A stretch of 64,000 bases of DNA, taken from positions 124,001-188,000 of the forward strand of contig CAWDGB010000014.1 of NCBI GenBank assembly GCA_963801715.1. Reading direction: 5' to 3'. This document shows, in pieces, positions 33,069-41,326 of this stretch. A model generated the notes under the pieces. The model worked only from the letters and a program-made list of their open reading frames with translations, was not told the DNA's origin and did no database searches. The position numbers and the translations under genes are program-made. The first letter of the stretch is position 1, and every line of letters begins with the position of its first letter. This stretch comes from CAVVJA01 sp963801715 (GTDB taxonomy: Bacteria; Actinomycetota; Actinomycetes; Mycobacteriales; Jatrophihabitantaceae).

Positions 33069-33152
33069 GTGGGTGACGTGCTGTTCGTAGCGTTGACCAT
33101 CGCGCTGTTCGCGCTCCTCGCGCTGGTCGTGCGCGGGGCCGAGAAACTGTGA
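33069..33152 (+). CDS. 27-residue membrane peptide preceding kdpF
   Basis: GTG at 33069 with an excellent ribosome site (AAGGAGG at 33054-33060, spacing 8) encodes a single hydrophobic helix (VLFVALTIALFALLALVV) ending RGAEKL. The product is too short for ordinary gene finders. Similar one-helix ORFs occur before kdpF in other Actinobacteria, as far as I recall. It stops 10 bases before kdpF. It probably acts with the Kdp complex in the membrane, but could be a translated leader. Confidence 0.68.
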   Translation: MGDVLFVALTIALFALLALVVRGAEKL

Positions 33153-33162
33153 GCGACCGCAG

Positions 33163-33252
33163 ATGAGCGCAGCCAACATCGTCGGGCTGATCCTCTCGAT
33201 CTCGCTCACCATCTTTTTGATCGTGGCCCTCGTGCTGCCGGAGAAGTTCTGA
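33163..33252 (+). CDS. kdpF: Potassium-transporting ATPase subunit KdpF
   Basis: The 29-residue product is a single transmembrane helix (NIVGLILSISLTIFLIVALV) ending LPEKF, the usual KdpF end (L-PE-F). KdpF stabilises the KdpFABC complex. Its stop overlaps the kdpA start (TGATG), giving tight translational coupling. Confidence 0.88.
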   Translation: MSAANIVGLILSISLTIFLIVALVLPEKF

Positions 33253-34913
33253 TGACGACGACCTGGGCCGGAGTTGTGTTCGTCGGCTCGCTCATCCTCG
33301 CATTGGTGATCGTGTACCGCCCGTTTGGCGACTACATGGCCCGGGTACTAACCACAACCCGGCATCTTCGGGCGGAGCGGGTGATCTACCGCGTCGGCGG
33401 AATCGATCCCGATGCCGAGCAGAGCTGGGGACGCTACCTGCGGTCGGTGCTGGCCTTCAGCGCGGTGTCGATCGTCTTCCTGTACGCACTGTTGCGCTTG
33501 CAGCACGATTTCGGTCACCCGTACGCCGTCCCGCAAATGACCAGCAGCCAGGCCTGGAACACCGCGGTCAGCTTCGTCACCAATACGAACTGGCAGAGCT
33601 ACTCAGGAGAGAGCGCGCTCGGCTACGTAGCGCAAATGGCCGGCCTGGCCGTGCAGAACTTCGCCTCCGCCGCGGTGGGGGTGGCCGTGGCTATCGCGCT
33701 GGTACGCGGATTCGCCCGGAGCCAGACCGATCGAGTCGGCAACTTCTGGGTCGACTTGACCCGCATCTGCCTGCGCGTCCTGCTCCCCATCGCAGTGGTG
33801 TTCGCGATCGTGTTCGTCGGGGCGGGAATGATCCAGAACTTCCACGACTACCACACGATCACCACCATCGCCGGCGGCCAGCAGACCCTGCCCGGAGGGC
33901 CGGTCGCATCACAGGAGGTCATCAAGGAGCTCGGCACGAATGGCGGTGGCTTCTTCAACGCCAACTCCGCGCACCCGTTCGAGAACCCGACGACGTGGAC
34001 GAACTGGCTAGAGATCTTCCTGCTTCTGTGTATCTCCTTCTCGCTACCCCGCACCTTCGGCGTCATGGTCGGCGACCGCCGGCAGGGCCGGGCGATCGTG
34101 ACCGTGATGGCGGTGCTGGCAATAACCAGTGTTGTGCTGATCACCGTGTTTCAGGCCGCACACCACGGCACCGTTCCGACCGCGGTGGGTGCGAGTACGG
34201 AAGGCACCGAGACGCGATTCGGGGTGCCGGACTCGGCGGCATTCGCCGACGGCACAACGCTCACATCGACGGGCGCTGTGGACAGCTTCCACGATAGCTA
34301 CACCAGCCTGGGTGGCGCGATGACGCTCCTGAACATGATGCTCGGTGAGGTCGCGCCTGGCGGCACCGGTTCGGGCCTCTACGGAATGCTCGTGCTCGCC
34401 GTCATTACCGTGTTCGTCGCGGGTCTGATGGTCGGCCGGACGCCGGAGTATCTCGGCAAGAAGCTTCGCGCACGAGAGGTCAAGTTCGCCTCCCTGTACC
34501 TGCTCACTACCCCGGCACTGGTCCTGGTCGGCACCGCGACCGCGATGGCCCTGCCCGGTCAGCGGGCGGGCATGCTGAACACCGGTCCGCATGGTTTCTC
34601 CGAAGTGCTATACGCGTTCACCTCGGCCGCAAACAACAACGGCAGTGCGTTCGCGGGCATATCGGTCAACACGACCTGGTACAACACAGCCTTAGGAATC
34701 ACCATGCTGCTAGGCAGATTCCTGCCGATGGTGTTCGTACTCGGGCTAGCCGGGTCGTTGGCCAGGCAACGCATGACACCCGCATCCGAGGGCACACTGC
34801 CGACCCATCGGCTGCTGTTCGTCGGCATGCTCACCGGCGTGACGATCATCGTCGTCGCCCTCACCTACTTCCCGGCGCTGGCACTGGGTCCGCTCGCGGA
34901 GGGCTTGCACTGA
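33252..34913 (+). CDS. kdpA: Potassium-transporting ATPase subunit KdpA
   Basis: KdpA is the K+-selective channel-like subunit of the high-affinity pump. The 553-residue protein has about ten transmembrane helices and the four selectivity-filter loops: TSFVTNTNWQSYSGE-like segment (here VSFVTNTNWQSY), ELGTNGGGFFNANSAHPFENP, the MTLLNMMLGEVAPGGTGSGLYG loop (two parts), and AFTSAANNNGSAFAG. Length and motifs are normal. Coupled to kdpF and kdpB by overlapping stop/start. Confidence 0.98.
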   Translation: MTTTWAGVVFVGSLILALVIVYRPFGDYMARVLTTTRHLRAERVIYRVGGIDPDAEQSWGRYLRSVLAFSAVSIVFLYALLRLQHDFGHPYAVPQMTSSQAWNTAVSFVTNTNWQSYSGESALGYVAQMAGLAVQNFASAAVGVAVAIALVRGFARSQTDRVGNFWVDLTRICLRVLLPIAVVFAIVFVGAGMIQNFHDYHTITTIAGGQQTLPGGPVASQEVIKELGTNGGGFFNANSAHPFENPTTWTNWLEIFLLLCISFSLPRTFGVMVGDRRQGRAIVTVMAVLAITSVVLITVFQAAHHGTVPTAVGASTEGTETRFGVPDSAAFADGTTLTSTGAVDSFHDSYTSLGGAMTLLNMMLGEVAPGGTGSGLYGMLVLAVITVFVAGLMVGRTPEYLGKKLRAREVKFASLYLLTTPALVLVGTATAMALPGQRAGMLNTGPHGFSEVLYAFTSAANNNGSAFAGISVNTTWYNTALGITMLLGRFLPMVFVLGLAGSLARQRMTPASEGTLPTHRLLFVGMLTGVTIIVVALTYFPALALGPLAEGLH

Positions 34914-37090
34914 TGACCACATCCACGACGATCACCGCCCCGTCCGCGCGTCTTACGCCACCGGAGCCAACGCACCCGCCACGTCGCGTCCAAGGCGGCT
35001 TACTGGATCCACGGCTGCTCTGGCAGGCGATGCCGGACGCCTTGCGCAAGCTCGATCCGCGGACGCTGTGGAAGAACCCGGTCATGTTCATCGTCGAGAT
35101 CGGCGCCGTGTTCACGACGGTGCTCGCGGCCACGTCCAGCAGCACGTTCGGCTGGCTGATCGTCATCTGGCTGTGGCTCACCGTGCTGTTCGCCAACCTC
35201 GCCGAAGCTGTCGCCGAGGGCCGCGGGAAAGCGCAGGCTGACGCGTTGCGCCGGGCAAAGACAGACACCATCGCTCGTCGGCTCGTCGATCCTGCGGTAC
35301 TCGACGGTGCCGAGGAACCGGTTCCCGCGCCGGAGCTTCGGCCGGGCGATCGCGTGGTCTGCGAGGCCGGAGACGTGATTCCCGGCGACGGTGACGTCAT
35401 CGACGGCATCGCGAGCGTCGACGAGAGCGCGATAACCGGGGAAAGCGCGCCGGTGATCCGGGAGAGCGGTGGCGACCGAAGCTCCGTCACCGGCGGCACC
35501 CGGGTGCTGTCCGACCGGATTGTCGTGGAGATCACCCAGAAGCCAGGCGATAGCTTCATCGATCGGATGATCGCGCTGGTCGAAGGTGCGCGCCGCCAGA
35601 AGACGCCGAACGAGATCGCGCTGAACATCCTGCTGGCCTCGTTGACAATAATCTTCCTGCTGGCGACCGTGACCCTCCAACCGATGGCCATCTTCGCGAA
35701 GGCGAATCAACCGGGCATCGGCAATTCGGCCGCGCTGGACAACAATGGGATCACCGGCATCGTCATCGTCTCGCTGCTTGTCTGTCTCATCCCAACCACG
35801 ATCGGCGCGTTGCTATCGGCGATCGGTATCGCCGGTATGGACCGGCTCGTGCAGCGCAACGTGCTCGCCATGAGTGGACGAGCCGTGGAAGCGGCGGGCG
35901 ACGTCAATACACTATTGCTCGACAAAACCGGCACAATCACGCTCGGGAACCGGCAGGCCACAGACTTCCTGCCGGTCGGCGATAACCCGGTGGAGACTCT
36001 CGCCGATGCGGCTCAGATGGCTTCTCTGGCCGACGAGACGCCCGAGGGCCGATCGATTGTGGTCCTGGCCAAGACGGAGTACGGCCTGCGGGAGCGGCCC
36101 GCCGGTCAGCTGACGCACGCAACCTGGGTGCCGTTTACCGCGCAGACCCGGATGAGTGGCGTCGACCTGTCGGCCGTCGACAGCGCGCCGGCTCGGCAGA
36201 TCCGTAAGGGCGCTGCGTCCGCCGTGATCACGTGGGTGCGCGAGAACGGCGGCACTGTGTTGCCGCGCACCGGCGAGATCGTAGACGGGATCAGTGCCGC
36301 CGGGGGCACGCCGCTCGTCGTGGCCCAGCGCATCGGCGCCGGTGCACCGGTCGTGCTTGGCGTCATCCAGCTGAAGGACATCGTCAAGCAGGGGATGGCC
36401 GAGCGGTTCGACGAGCTGCGCCGCATGGGCATCCGCACCGTGATGATCACTGGTGACAATCCGCTGACCGCTAAGGCCATCGCCGACGAAGCGGGGGTCG
36501 ACGATTACCTCGCCGAGGCCACGCCCGAAGACAAGATGGCGCTGATCAAGCGCGAACAGCAGGGCGGAAAGCTCGTCGCGATGACCGGGGATGGAACCAA
36601 CGACGCACCGGCACTCGCCCAAGCTGACGTAGGCGTAGCCATGAATACCGGAACCTCTGCGGCCAAGGAAGCCGGCAACATGGTCGACCTCGACTCTGAT
36701 CCGACCAAACTGATCGAGGTCGTGGAAATCGGCAAGCAACTGCTCATCACCCGCGGCGCCCTGACGACGTTTTCCATCGCGAACGATGTCGCAAAGTATT
36801 TCGCGATCATCCCGGCGATGTTCGCGGCCGTCTATCCCGGTCTGGACAAGCTCAACATCATGCGGCTGCACTCACCCGAGTCCGCGATCTTGTCCGCGGT
36901 GATCTTCAACGCGCTGATCATCGTGGCGCTGATTCCGCTCGCCCTGCGCGGAGTGCGATACCGGCCATCGAGCGCCAGCGCGATGCTGCGCCGCAACATC
37001 TGGATCTACGGCCTGGGCGGCATCATCATGCCGTTCGTAGGCATCAAGCTGATCGACCTGATCATTCAATTCATTCCCGGAATCGGGTGA
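34913..37090 (+). CDS. kdpB: Potassium-transporting ATPase ATP-binding subunit KdpB
   Basis: KdpB is the P-type ATPase subunit that energises K+ uptake. The 725-residue protein has the actuator TGES motif (AITGESAPV), the phosphorylation site D337 in LLDKTGTITLG, the nucleotide-binding KGAASAV and TGDNPLTAKAIA, the hinge MTGDGTNDAPALAQADVGVAM (two parts) and about seven membrane helices. The N-terminus has an extra Thr/Pro-rich tail of about 25 residues. ATG overlaps the kdpA stop. Confidence 0.98.
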   Translation: MTTSTTITAPSARLTPPEPTHPPRRVQGGLLDPRLLWQAMPDALRKLDPRTLWKNPVMFIVEIGAVFTTVLAATSSSTFGWLIVIWLWLTVLFANLAEAVAEGRGKAQADALRRAKTDTIARRLVDPAVLDGAEEPVPAPELRPGDRVVCEAGDVIPGDGDVIDGIASVDESAITGESAPVIRESGGDRSSVTGGTRVLSDRIVVEITQKPGDSFIDRMIALVEGARRQKTPNEIALNILLASLTIIFLLATVTLQPMAIFAKANQPGIGNSAALDNNGITGIVIVSLLVCLIPTTIGALLSAIGIAGMDRLVQRNVLAMSGRAVEAAGDVNTLLLDKTGTITLGNRQATDFLPVGDNPVETLADAAQMASLADETPEGRSIVVLAKTEYGLRERPAGQLTHATWVPFTAQTRMSGVDLSAVDSAPARQIRKGAASAVITWVRENGGTVLPRTGEIVDGISAAGGTPLVVAQRIGAGAPVVLGVIQLKDIVKQGMAERFDELRRMGIRTVMITGDNPLTAKAIADEAGVDDYLAEATPEDKMALIKREQQGGKLVAMTGDGTNDAPALAQADVGVAMNTGTSAAKEAGNMVDLDSDPTKLIEVVEIGKQLLITRGALTTFSIANDVAKYFAIIPAMFAAVYPGLDKLNIMRLHSPESAILSAVIFNALIIVALIPLALRGVRYRPSSASAMLRRNIWIYGLGGIIMPFVGIKLIDLIIQFIPGIG

Positions 37091-38001
37091 GACTCGTGCC
37101 TTCTTTCGGCCTTGTGCTGCGTCAACACGTAGCCGCGCTACGCATGCTGGTCGTCCTCACCGTGATCTTCGGCGTGGCGTATCCACTCGTGGTGACGCTG
37201 ATAGGGCACGTGCCCGGTCTCGCTCACCAGGCAAACGGGTCAACCATCACGAGCAACGGGCAGGTCGTCGGCTCGTCTCTCATCGGGCAGTCGTTCACCG
37301 ACTCCGACGGCAAGCCGCTTGTGCAGTACTTCCAGACCCGGCCATCCGCCGCGGGGGACGGGTACGACCCCACGGCGAGCAGCGCCAGCAATCTCGGGCC
37401 GGAATCGATCGTCGACACGCTGCCAGACCCTAAGGCGCCGACGGACTCGGCCGAGGCGGCAGGCAAACCCAGCCTGCTGACCCAGGTCTGCTCGCGCAGC
37501 CTGGCGATCGGACAGCTCGAAGGAGTGAGCGGCGCTCGTCCGTTCTGCACGCCGGACGGCGTCGGCGCGGTGCTCGGGGTGTTCTACGGCGAGCCGAACT
37601 ACCGCGGCCCGATCACCCGCGTCGTCAGCCTGAACCAGGCCTGCCCGGCACCCCCATTCCGGCAGAGCTACCGGGGCGTTCGCGTCGAATGCGCCACCCC
37701 CAACACGGACTACTCCGCCGGCCAAGTGGTGCCGATCCGAGGCGATGCACCAGCGAAGCCTGCCGTGCCATCGGACGCGGTGACGGCGTCCGGATCCGGG
37801 CTGGACCCGGCCATCAGTCCGGCCTACGCCCGCCTACAGGAGGAGCGAGTCGCGAAGGCGCGCGGCATTGGCGTCGCCGACATAGCCGCGCTCGTGGACA
37901 AGTACCGGACGGGGCGCGCCTTGGGGTTCATGGGCGAACCCGCGGTGAACGTCGTCGAGCTGAACCACGCGCTGGACGCCAAGTACCCGTATCGGAAGTA
38001 G
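37087..38001 (+). CDS. kdpC: Potassium-transporting ATPase subunit KdpC, long actinobacterial form
   Basis: KdpC is a one-helix subunit that assists ATP use by KdpB. The chain has the N-terminal helix (LRMLVVLTVIFGVAYPLVV), GSSLIGQSF, YFQTRPSAAG, SNLGPES, and the C-terminal DAVTASGSGLDPAISPAYA and GEPAVNVVELN motifs. At 304 residues it is about 100 longer than the usual 190-210, because about 85 residues (SLLTQVCSRSLAIGQLEG to GQVVPIRGDAPAK) with four cysteines are inserted between SNLGPES and DAVTASGSG. I believe such inserts occur in other Actinobacteria. GTG overlaps the kdpB stop. Confidence 0.95.
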   Translation: MRLVPSFGLVLRQHVAALRMLVVLTVIFGVAYPLVVTLIGHVPGLAHQANGSTITSNGQVVGSSLIGQSFTDSDGKPLVQYFQTRPSAAGDGYDPTASSASNLGPESIVDTLPDPKAPTDSAEAAGKPSLLTQVCSRSLAIGQLEGVSGARPFCTPDGVGAVLGVFYGEPNYRGPITRVVSLNQACPAPPFRQSYRGVRVECATPNTDYSAGQVVPIRGDAPAKPAVPSDAVTASGSGLDPAISPAYARLQEERVAKARGIGVADIAALVDKYRTGRALGFMGEPAVNVVELNHALDAKYPYRK

Positions 38002-38012
38002 CGTTCATCGAG

Positions 38013-40616
38013 ATGACCGAACGCGGCACGCTGCGGGTATACCTCGGCGCGGCACCGGGCGTCGGCAAGACGTACGCGATGCTCGCCGAGGGCCACCGCC
38101 GCGCGCAGCGAGGCAGCGACGTCGTCGTGGCGTTCGTGGAGCCGCACGGGCGGCGGCATACGGTCGAGATGATCGGCGACCTCCCGGTGGTCCCGCGGCG
38201 GAACATGGCGTATCGCGGCAGCGAATTCGAGGAGATGGATCTCGCTGCTGTTCTCGCCCGGCGCCCGCAGATCGCGCTCGTCGATGAGCTGGCGCACACC
38301 AATGTGCCCGGCAGCCAGCACACCAAGCGGTGGCAGGACATCGAGCAGCTGCTCGAGGCCGGCATCCACGTGATCAGCACGGTGAATGTGCAGCACCTCG
38401 AATCGCTCAACGACGTTGTCGAAGCGATCACCACAGTTCCGCAACGCGAGACCGTTCCCGACTCGGTGGTCCGTGCGGCTGAGCAAGTCGAGCTCGTCGA
38501 CATGACGGCGGAGGCGCTGCGCCGGCGGATGGCGCACGGCAACATCTATACCCCGGACAAGATCGATGCCGCCCTGTCGAACTATTTCCGCCCCGGTAAC
38601 CTCACCGCGCTCCGGGAGCTGGCGCTGCTGTGGCTCGCGGACAGCGTTGACGAAGGCTTGCAACGGTACCGAGAGCAGCACGGCATTGCCGCTAGGTGGG
38701 AGACCAGAGAACGCGTGGTCGTGGCGCTCACTGGCGGTCCGGAAGGCGAGGCGCTGATCCGCCGGGCCGCTCGCATCGCCGGCCGGGCCACCGGCGGGGA
38801 GATGCTGGCGGTGCATATCGCCCGCAGTGACGGGCTAGCCGGTTCGAGCATCGCAACGCTGGACCAGCAACGGCTGCTCGTCGAGTCACTGGGCGGAAGC
38901 TACCACTCAGTCATCGGCGATGATGTGGCCGAATCCGTGCTGGATTTTGCGCGAGCCAACAACGCCACCCAGATCGTGATCGGCGCGAGTAGGCGGAATG
39001 CACTGGTAGCGGCGCTGACTGGGCCGGGAACCGGTCTGACGATCACCCGAAAGTCGGGAAGTATCGATGTGCATGTCGTCAGCCACGAATACGTGGGCAA
39101 GGGACGAGTGCTGCCACGCATTGCTCCGGGGGTAACTCGCCGTCGCCAGATTCTGGGTGTCATCGTGGCAGCGGTATTGATCACCCTCCTGGTGCCGGTG
39201 TTAGCCGCGGTTCGTGACGACGTGTCGTTGGCCAGCGACCTGCTGCTGTTTCTCCTGGTGGTGGTCATCGTCAGCCTCATCGGAGGCATCTGGCCGGCGC
39301 TGATCACGGCAATAGCCGCGAGCCTCGTGGTCAACTACTACTTCGTTGCGCCGCTGCATCAGTTCACAATTTCGCAGCCAGAGAACGTATTGGCGCTGAG
39401 CGTATTCGTCGTCATCGCCGCGCTCGTATCACGGGTCGTCGACATGGCGGCACGGCGAACCAGCGAGGCCGCTCGCTCGAACGCCGAAGCCGAGACGATG
39501 TCCACGCTCGCCGGTAGCGTGCTGCGTGGCGAGCAGGCCATCCCAGCTCTGCTCGAACGAGTACGCGAGACCTTCGCCGTCGACAGAGTGTCGTTGCTCC
39601 GTCGGGACAGCTCCGCCCCGGCGAGCGAGGGCCCGGGCGGCATGCGCGGCAGCTGGACCTGCCTGGCCAGCGTTGGCGATCAGCCGTGCACCCATCCCGA
39701 GGACGGCGACGCCGAGGCGCCCGTAGGACCGGACCTCGTGCTGGTTCTCGGCGGCCGGGCCATAGCGGCCGAGGACCAACGCGTGCTGAACGCTTTCGCA
39801 GCGCAGGTCGCCGTGGCGTTCGAACAGCGCCGGCTGGCTCAGGCAGCCGACGCCGCCGCGGGCGTGGCCGAGGCGGATCGCATGCGCACCGCGCTGCTCA
39901 ATGCGGTCAGCCACGACCTCCGCACGCCGATCGCGTCCGCCAAGGCTGCGATCTCGAGCCTGCGCAGCGGGGAGGTGCGATGGAGCCCAGAGGACCGCCA
40001 GGAGCTTCTGGCGACCGCCGACGATGCGCTGGACCGGCTCACCGATCTTGTAACCAACCTGCTCGACCTGTCTCGCCTACAGGCCGGAGTGCTATCGGTC
40101 GCAATCCGCCCGGTGGGTGTCGACGAAGTCGTAGGTGTCGCGCTCGACCACGTCCGGGCCGTGGTCCCGGACCGGGCCTGGCAATTGGTGCAAGTCGACG
40201 TTCCGTCGACCTTGCCTGAGATGGCAGCCGACGCGGGTTTGCTGGAACGCGTCATCGCCAATCTCGTCGAGAACGCGCTGCGTCACACGCCGCCGGATCA
40301 GCCCGTCCGGCTCGCCGCCAGCGCGATCGGGAACGTCGTCGAGGTGCGCGTGATCGACCGGGGCCCGGGGATTCCGGTCGATGATCGTTCTCAGGTGTTC
40401 GCGCCATTCCAGCGTCTCGACGACCATGGGGCGAGCGGTGGGACAGGCGTCGGGCTGGGTCTGGCCATCGCGCGGGGGTTCGTCGAAGCGATGCACGGCA
40501 CGGTCACGCTCGATGACACGCCGGGCGGTGGGTTGACGGCCACCGTCGGCCTACCGATTGCGTCGGGCCGGCAGTCAGCCCCGGATGAAGTGGGCGATCT
40601 CACGTCGGCTGACTAG
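38013..40616 (+). CDS. kdpD: Osmosensitive K+ channel histidine kinase KdpD
   Basis: KdpD is the membrane sensor for K+ limitation. The 867-residue protein has the N-terminal KdpD domain with a P-loop (LGAAPGVGKTYAM, residues 11-23) and DELAHTN, a universal-stress-like domain (VVALTGGPEGEALIRRAARIA), four close-packed transmembrane helices (about 385-475), a GAF-like region, then the kinase core: H634 in AVSHDLRTPIAS, N box LVENALRHTP, DRGPGIP and GTGVGLGLAIARG. ATG at 38013 is 11 bases after kdpC; the open frame upstream overlaps kdpC. Its partner kdpE is displaced to 31094-31819. Confidence 0.96.
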   Translation: MTERGTLRVYLGAAPGVGKTYAMLAEGHRRAQRGSDVVVAFVEPHGRRHTVEMIGDLPVVPRRNMAYRGSEFEEMDLAAVLARRPQIALVDELAHTNVPGSQHTKRWQDIEQLLEAGIHVISTVNVQHLESLNDVVEAITTVPQRETVPDSVVRAAEQVELVDMTAEALRRRMAHGNIYTPDKIDAALSNYFRPGNLTALRELALLWLADSVDEGLQRYREQHGIAARWETRERVVVALTGGPEGEALIRRAARIAGRATGGEMLAVHIARSDGLAGSSIATLDQQRLLVESLGGSYHSVIGDDVAESVLDFARANNATQIVIGASRRNALVAALTGPGTGLTITRKSGSIDVHVVSHEYVGKGRVLPRIAPGVTRRRQILGVIVAAVLITLLVPVLAAVRDDVSLASDLLLFLLVVVIVSLIGGIWPALITAIAASLVVNYYFVAPLHQFTISQPENVLALSVFVVIAALVSRVVDMAARRTSEAARSNAEAETMSTLAGSVLRGEQAIPALLERVRETFAVDRVSLLRRDSSAPASEGPGGMRGSWTCLASVGDQPCTHPEDGDAEAPVGPDLVLVLGGRAIAAEDQRVLNAFAAQVAVAFEQRRLAQAADAAAGVAEADRMRTALLNAVSHDLRTPIASAKAAISSLRSGEVRWSPEDRQELLATADDALDRLTDLVTNLLDLSRLQAGVLSVAIRPVGVDEVVGVALDHVRAVVPDRAWQLVQVDVPSTLPEMAADAGLLERVIANLVENALRHTPPDQPVRLAASAIGNVVEVRVIDRGPGIPVDDRSQVFAPFQRLDDHGASGGTGVGLGLAIARGFVEAMHGTVTLDDTPGGGLTATVGLPIASGRQSAPDEVGDLTSAD

Positions 40617-40684
40617 GTCGCCCGCCCAGTCTCGCTTCGGGAGAATTTGTTGCGGTTCCCGCTCGCGGCGGTGTTCGCAGGTGT

Positions 40685-40705
40685 CGCCGAGGTGTTCGCT
40701 CGGCG
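40685..40705 (+). terminator. Hairpin after the kdp operon
   Basis: CGCCGAG, loop GTGTTCG, CTCGGCG: a perfect 7-bp stem 69 bases after the kdpD stop, followed by an A-rich stretch (CGAAACAAACT). It may end the kdp transcript. Confidence 0.42.
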
Positions 40706-40814
40706 CGAAACAAACTCGTAACCCGGCGTAAGCCGGCATGTCATCAACGTCCGGATGGTTGAGTAGGTAGGCAAGCGCTCACGATCGAGCGACGGGACGA
40801 CGGAGGAGGATGCG

Positions 40815-41039
40815 ATGAACACGTTGATCAGTCGTCCACTCGTTGCTACCGACAGGTGTGATCGGTGTGGCGTTCAGGCGTACGTTCGAGTGACTTTGCA
40901 ATCCGGATCCGAACTGTTTTTCTGCGCTCACCACGCGCGCCGATTCGATTCAGCGTTGCGCGAGCAGGCCGCTTCGATCTACGACGAGTCGGAACGGCTC
41001 GTCGATACTCCAGCGTCCGCTGCCCTCGACGAGCGCTGA
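40815..41039 (+). CDS. DUF7455 zinc-ribbon-like small protein
   Basis: The 74-residue protein has the pattern TDRCDRCGVQAYVRV and LFFCAHHARRF, giving ligands C15, C18, C37 and H40, then a charged helix. This small family is widespread in Actinobacteria next to sigA. A GAGGAGG ribosome site lies at 40802-40808. Convergent with sigA. A metal-binding regulator or adaptor role is possible but unproven. Confidence 0.87.
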   Translation: MNTLISRPLVATDRCDRCGVQAYVRVTLQSGSELFFCAHHARRFDSALREQAASIYDESERLVDTPASAALDER

Positions 41040-41326
41040 CGGCAGGCTTACTTCGGGTCCAAGCTTGGTCGGCCCCGGCACGGCGCAGCTCGCGCCGGCC
41101 AGGGCCTAGCCCATCGCCCTGACTCGGAAAGGGGATGGACCGTGGTGAACGATAACTCCAATCCGCGGCGCCCCAGCAATTATTAGGACCGCCCTTTGGC
41201 TCCTGTTCAGCTAGCTGAAGATGATCTTAGAGATATCGTCGTTCCAGGGCTGTAAGTCCAAGATCACGACGAAGGGACCACCGGTCTAAGAGAGGCCGGT
41301 CGGCGAGCCTGGGAGGCTTGTTCCGT
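41040..41326. other. Intergenic region between converging DUF7455 and sigA
   Basis: 287 bases without a supported gene. It contains a perfect 14-bp palindrome TTCAGCTAGCTGAA at 41206-41219 and a small hairpin AGCCT-GGG-AGGCT at 41306-41318, 9 bases after the sigA stop (as read on the minus strand), which could end sigA. The AT-richer stretch 41148-41280 carries no open frame of note. Confidence 0.5.
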
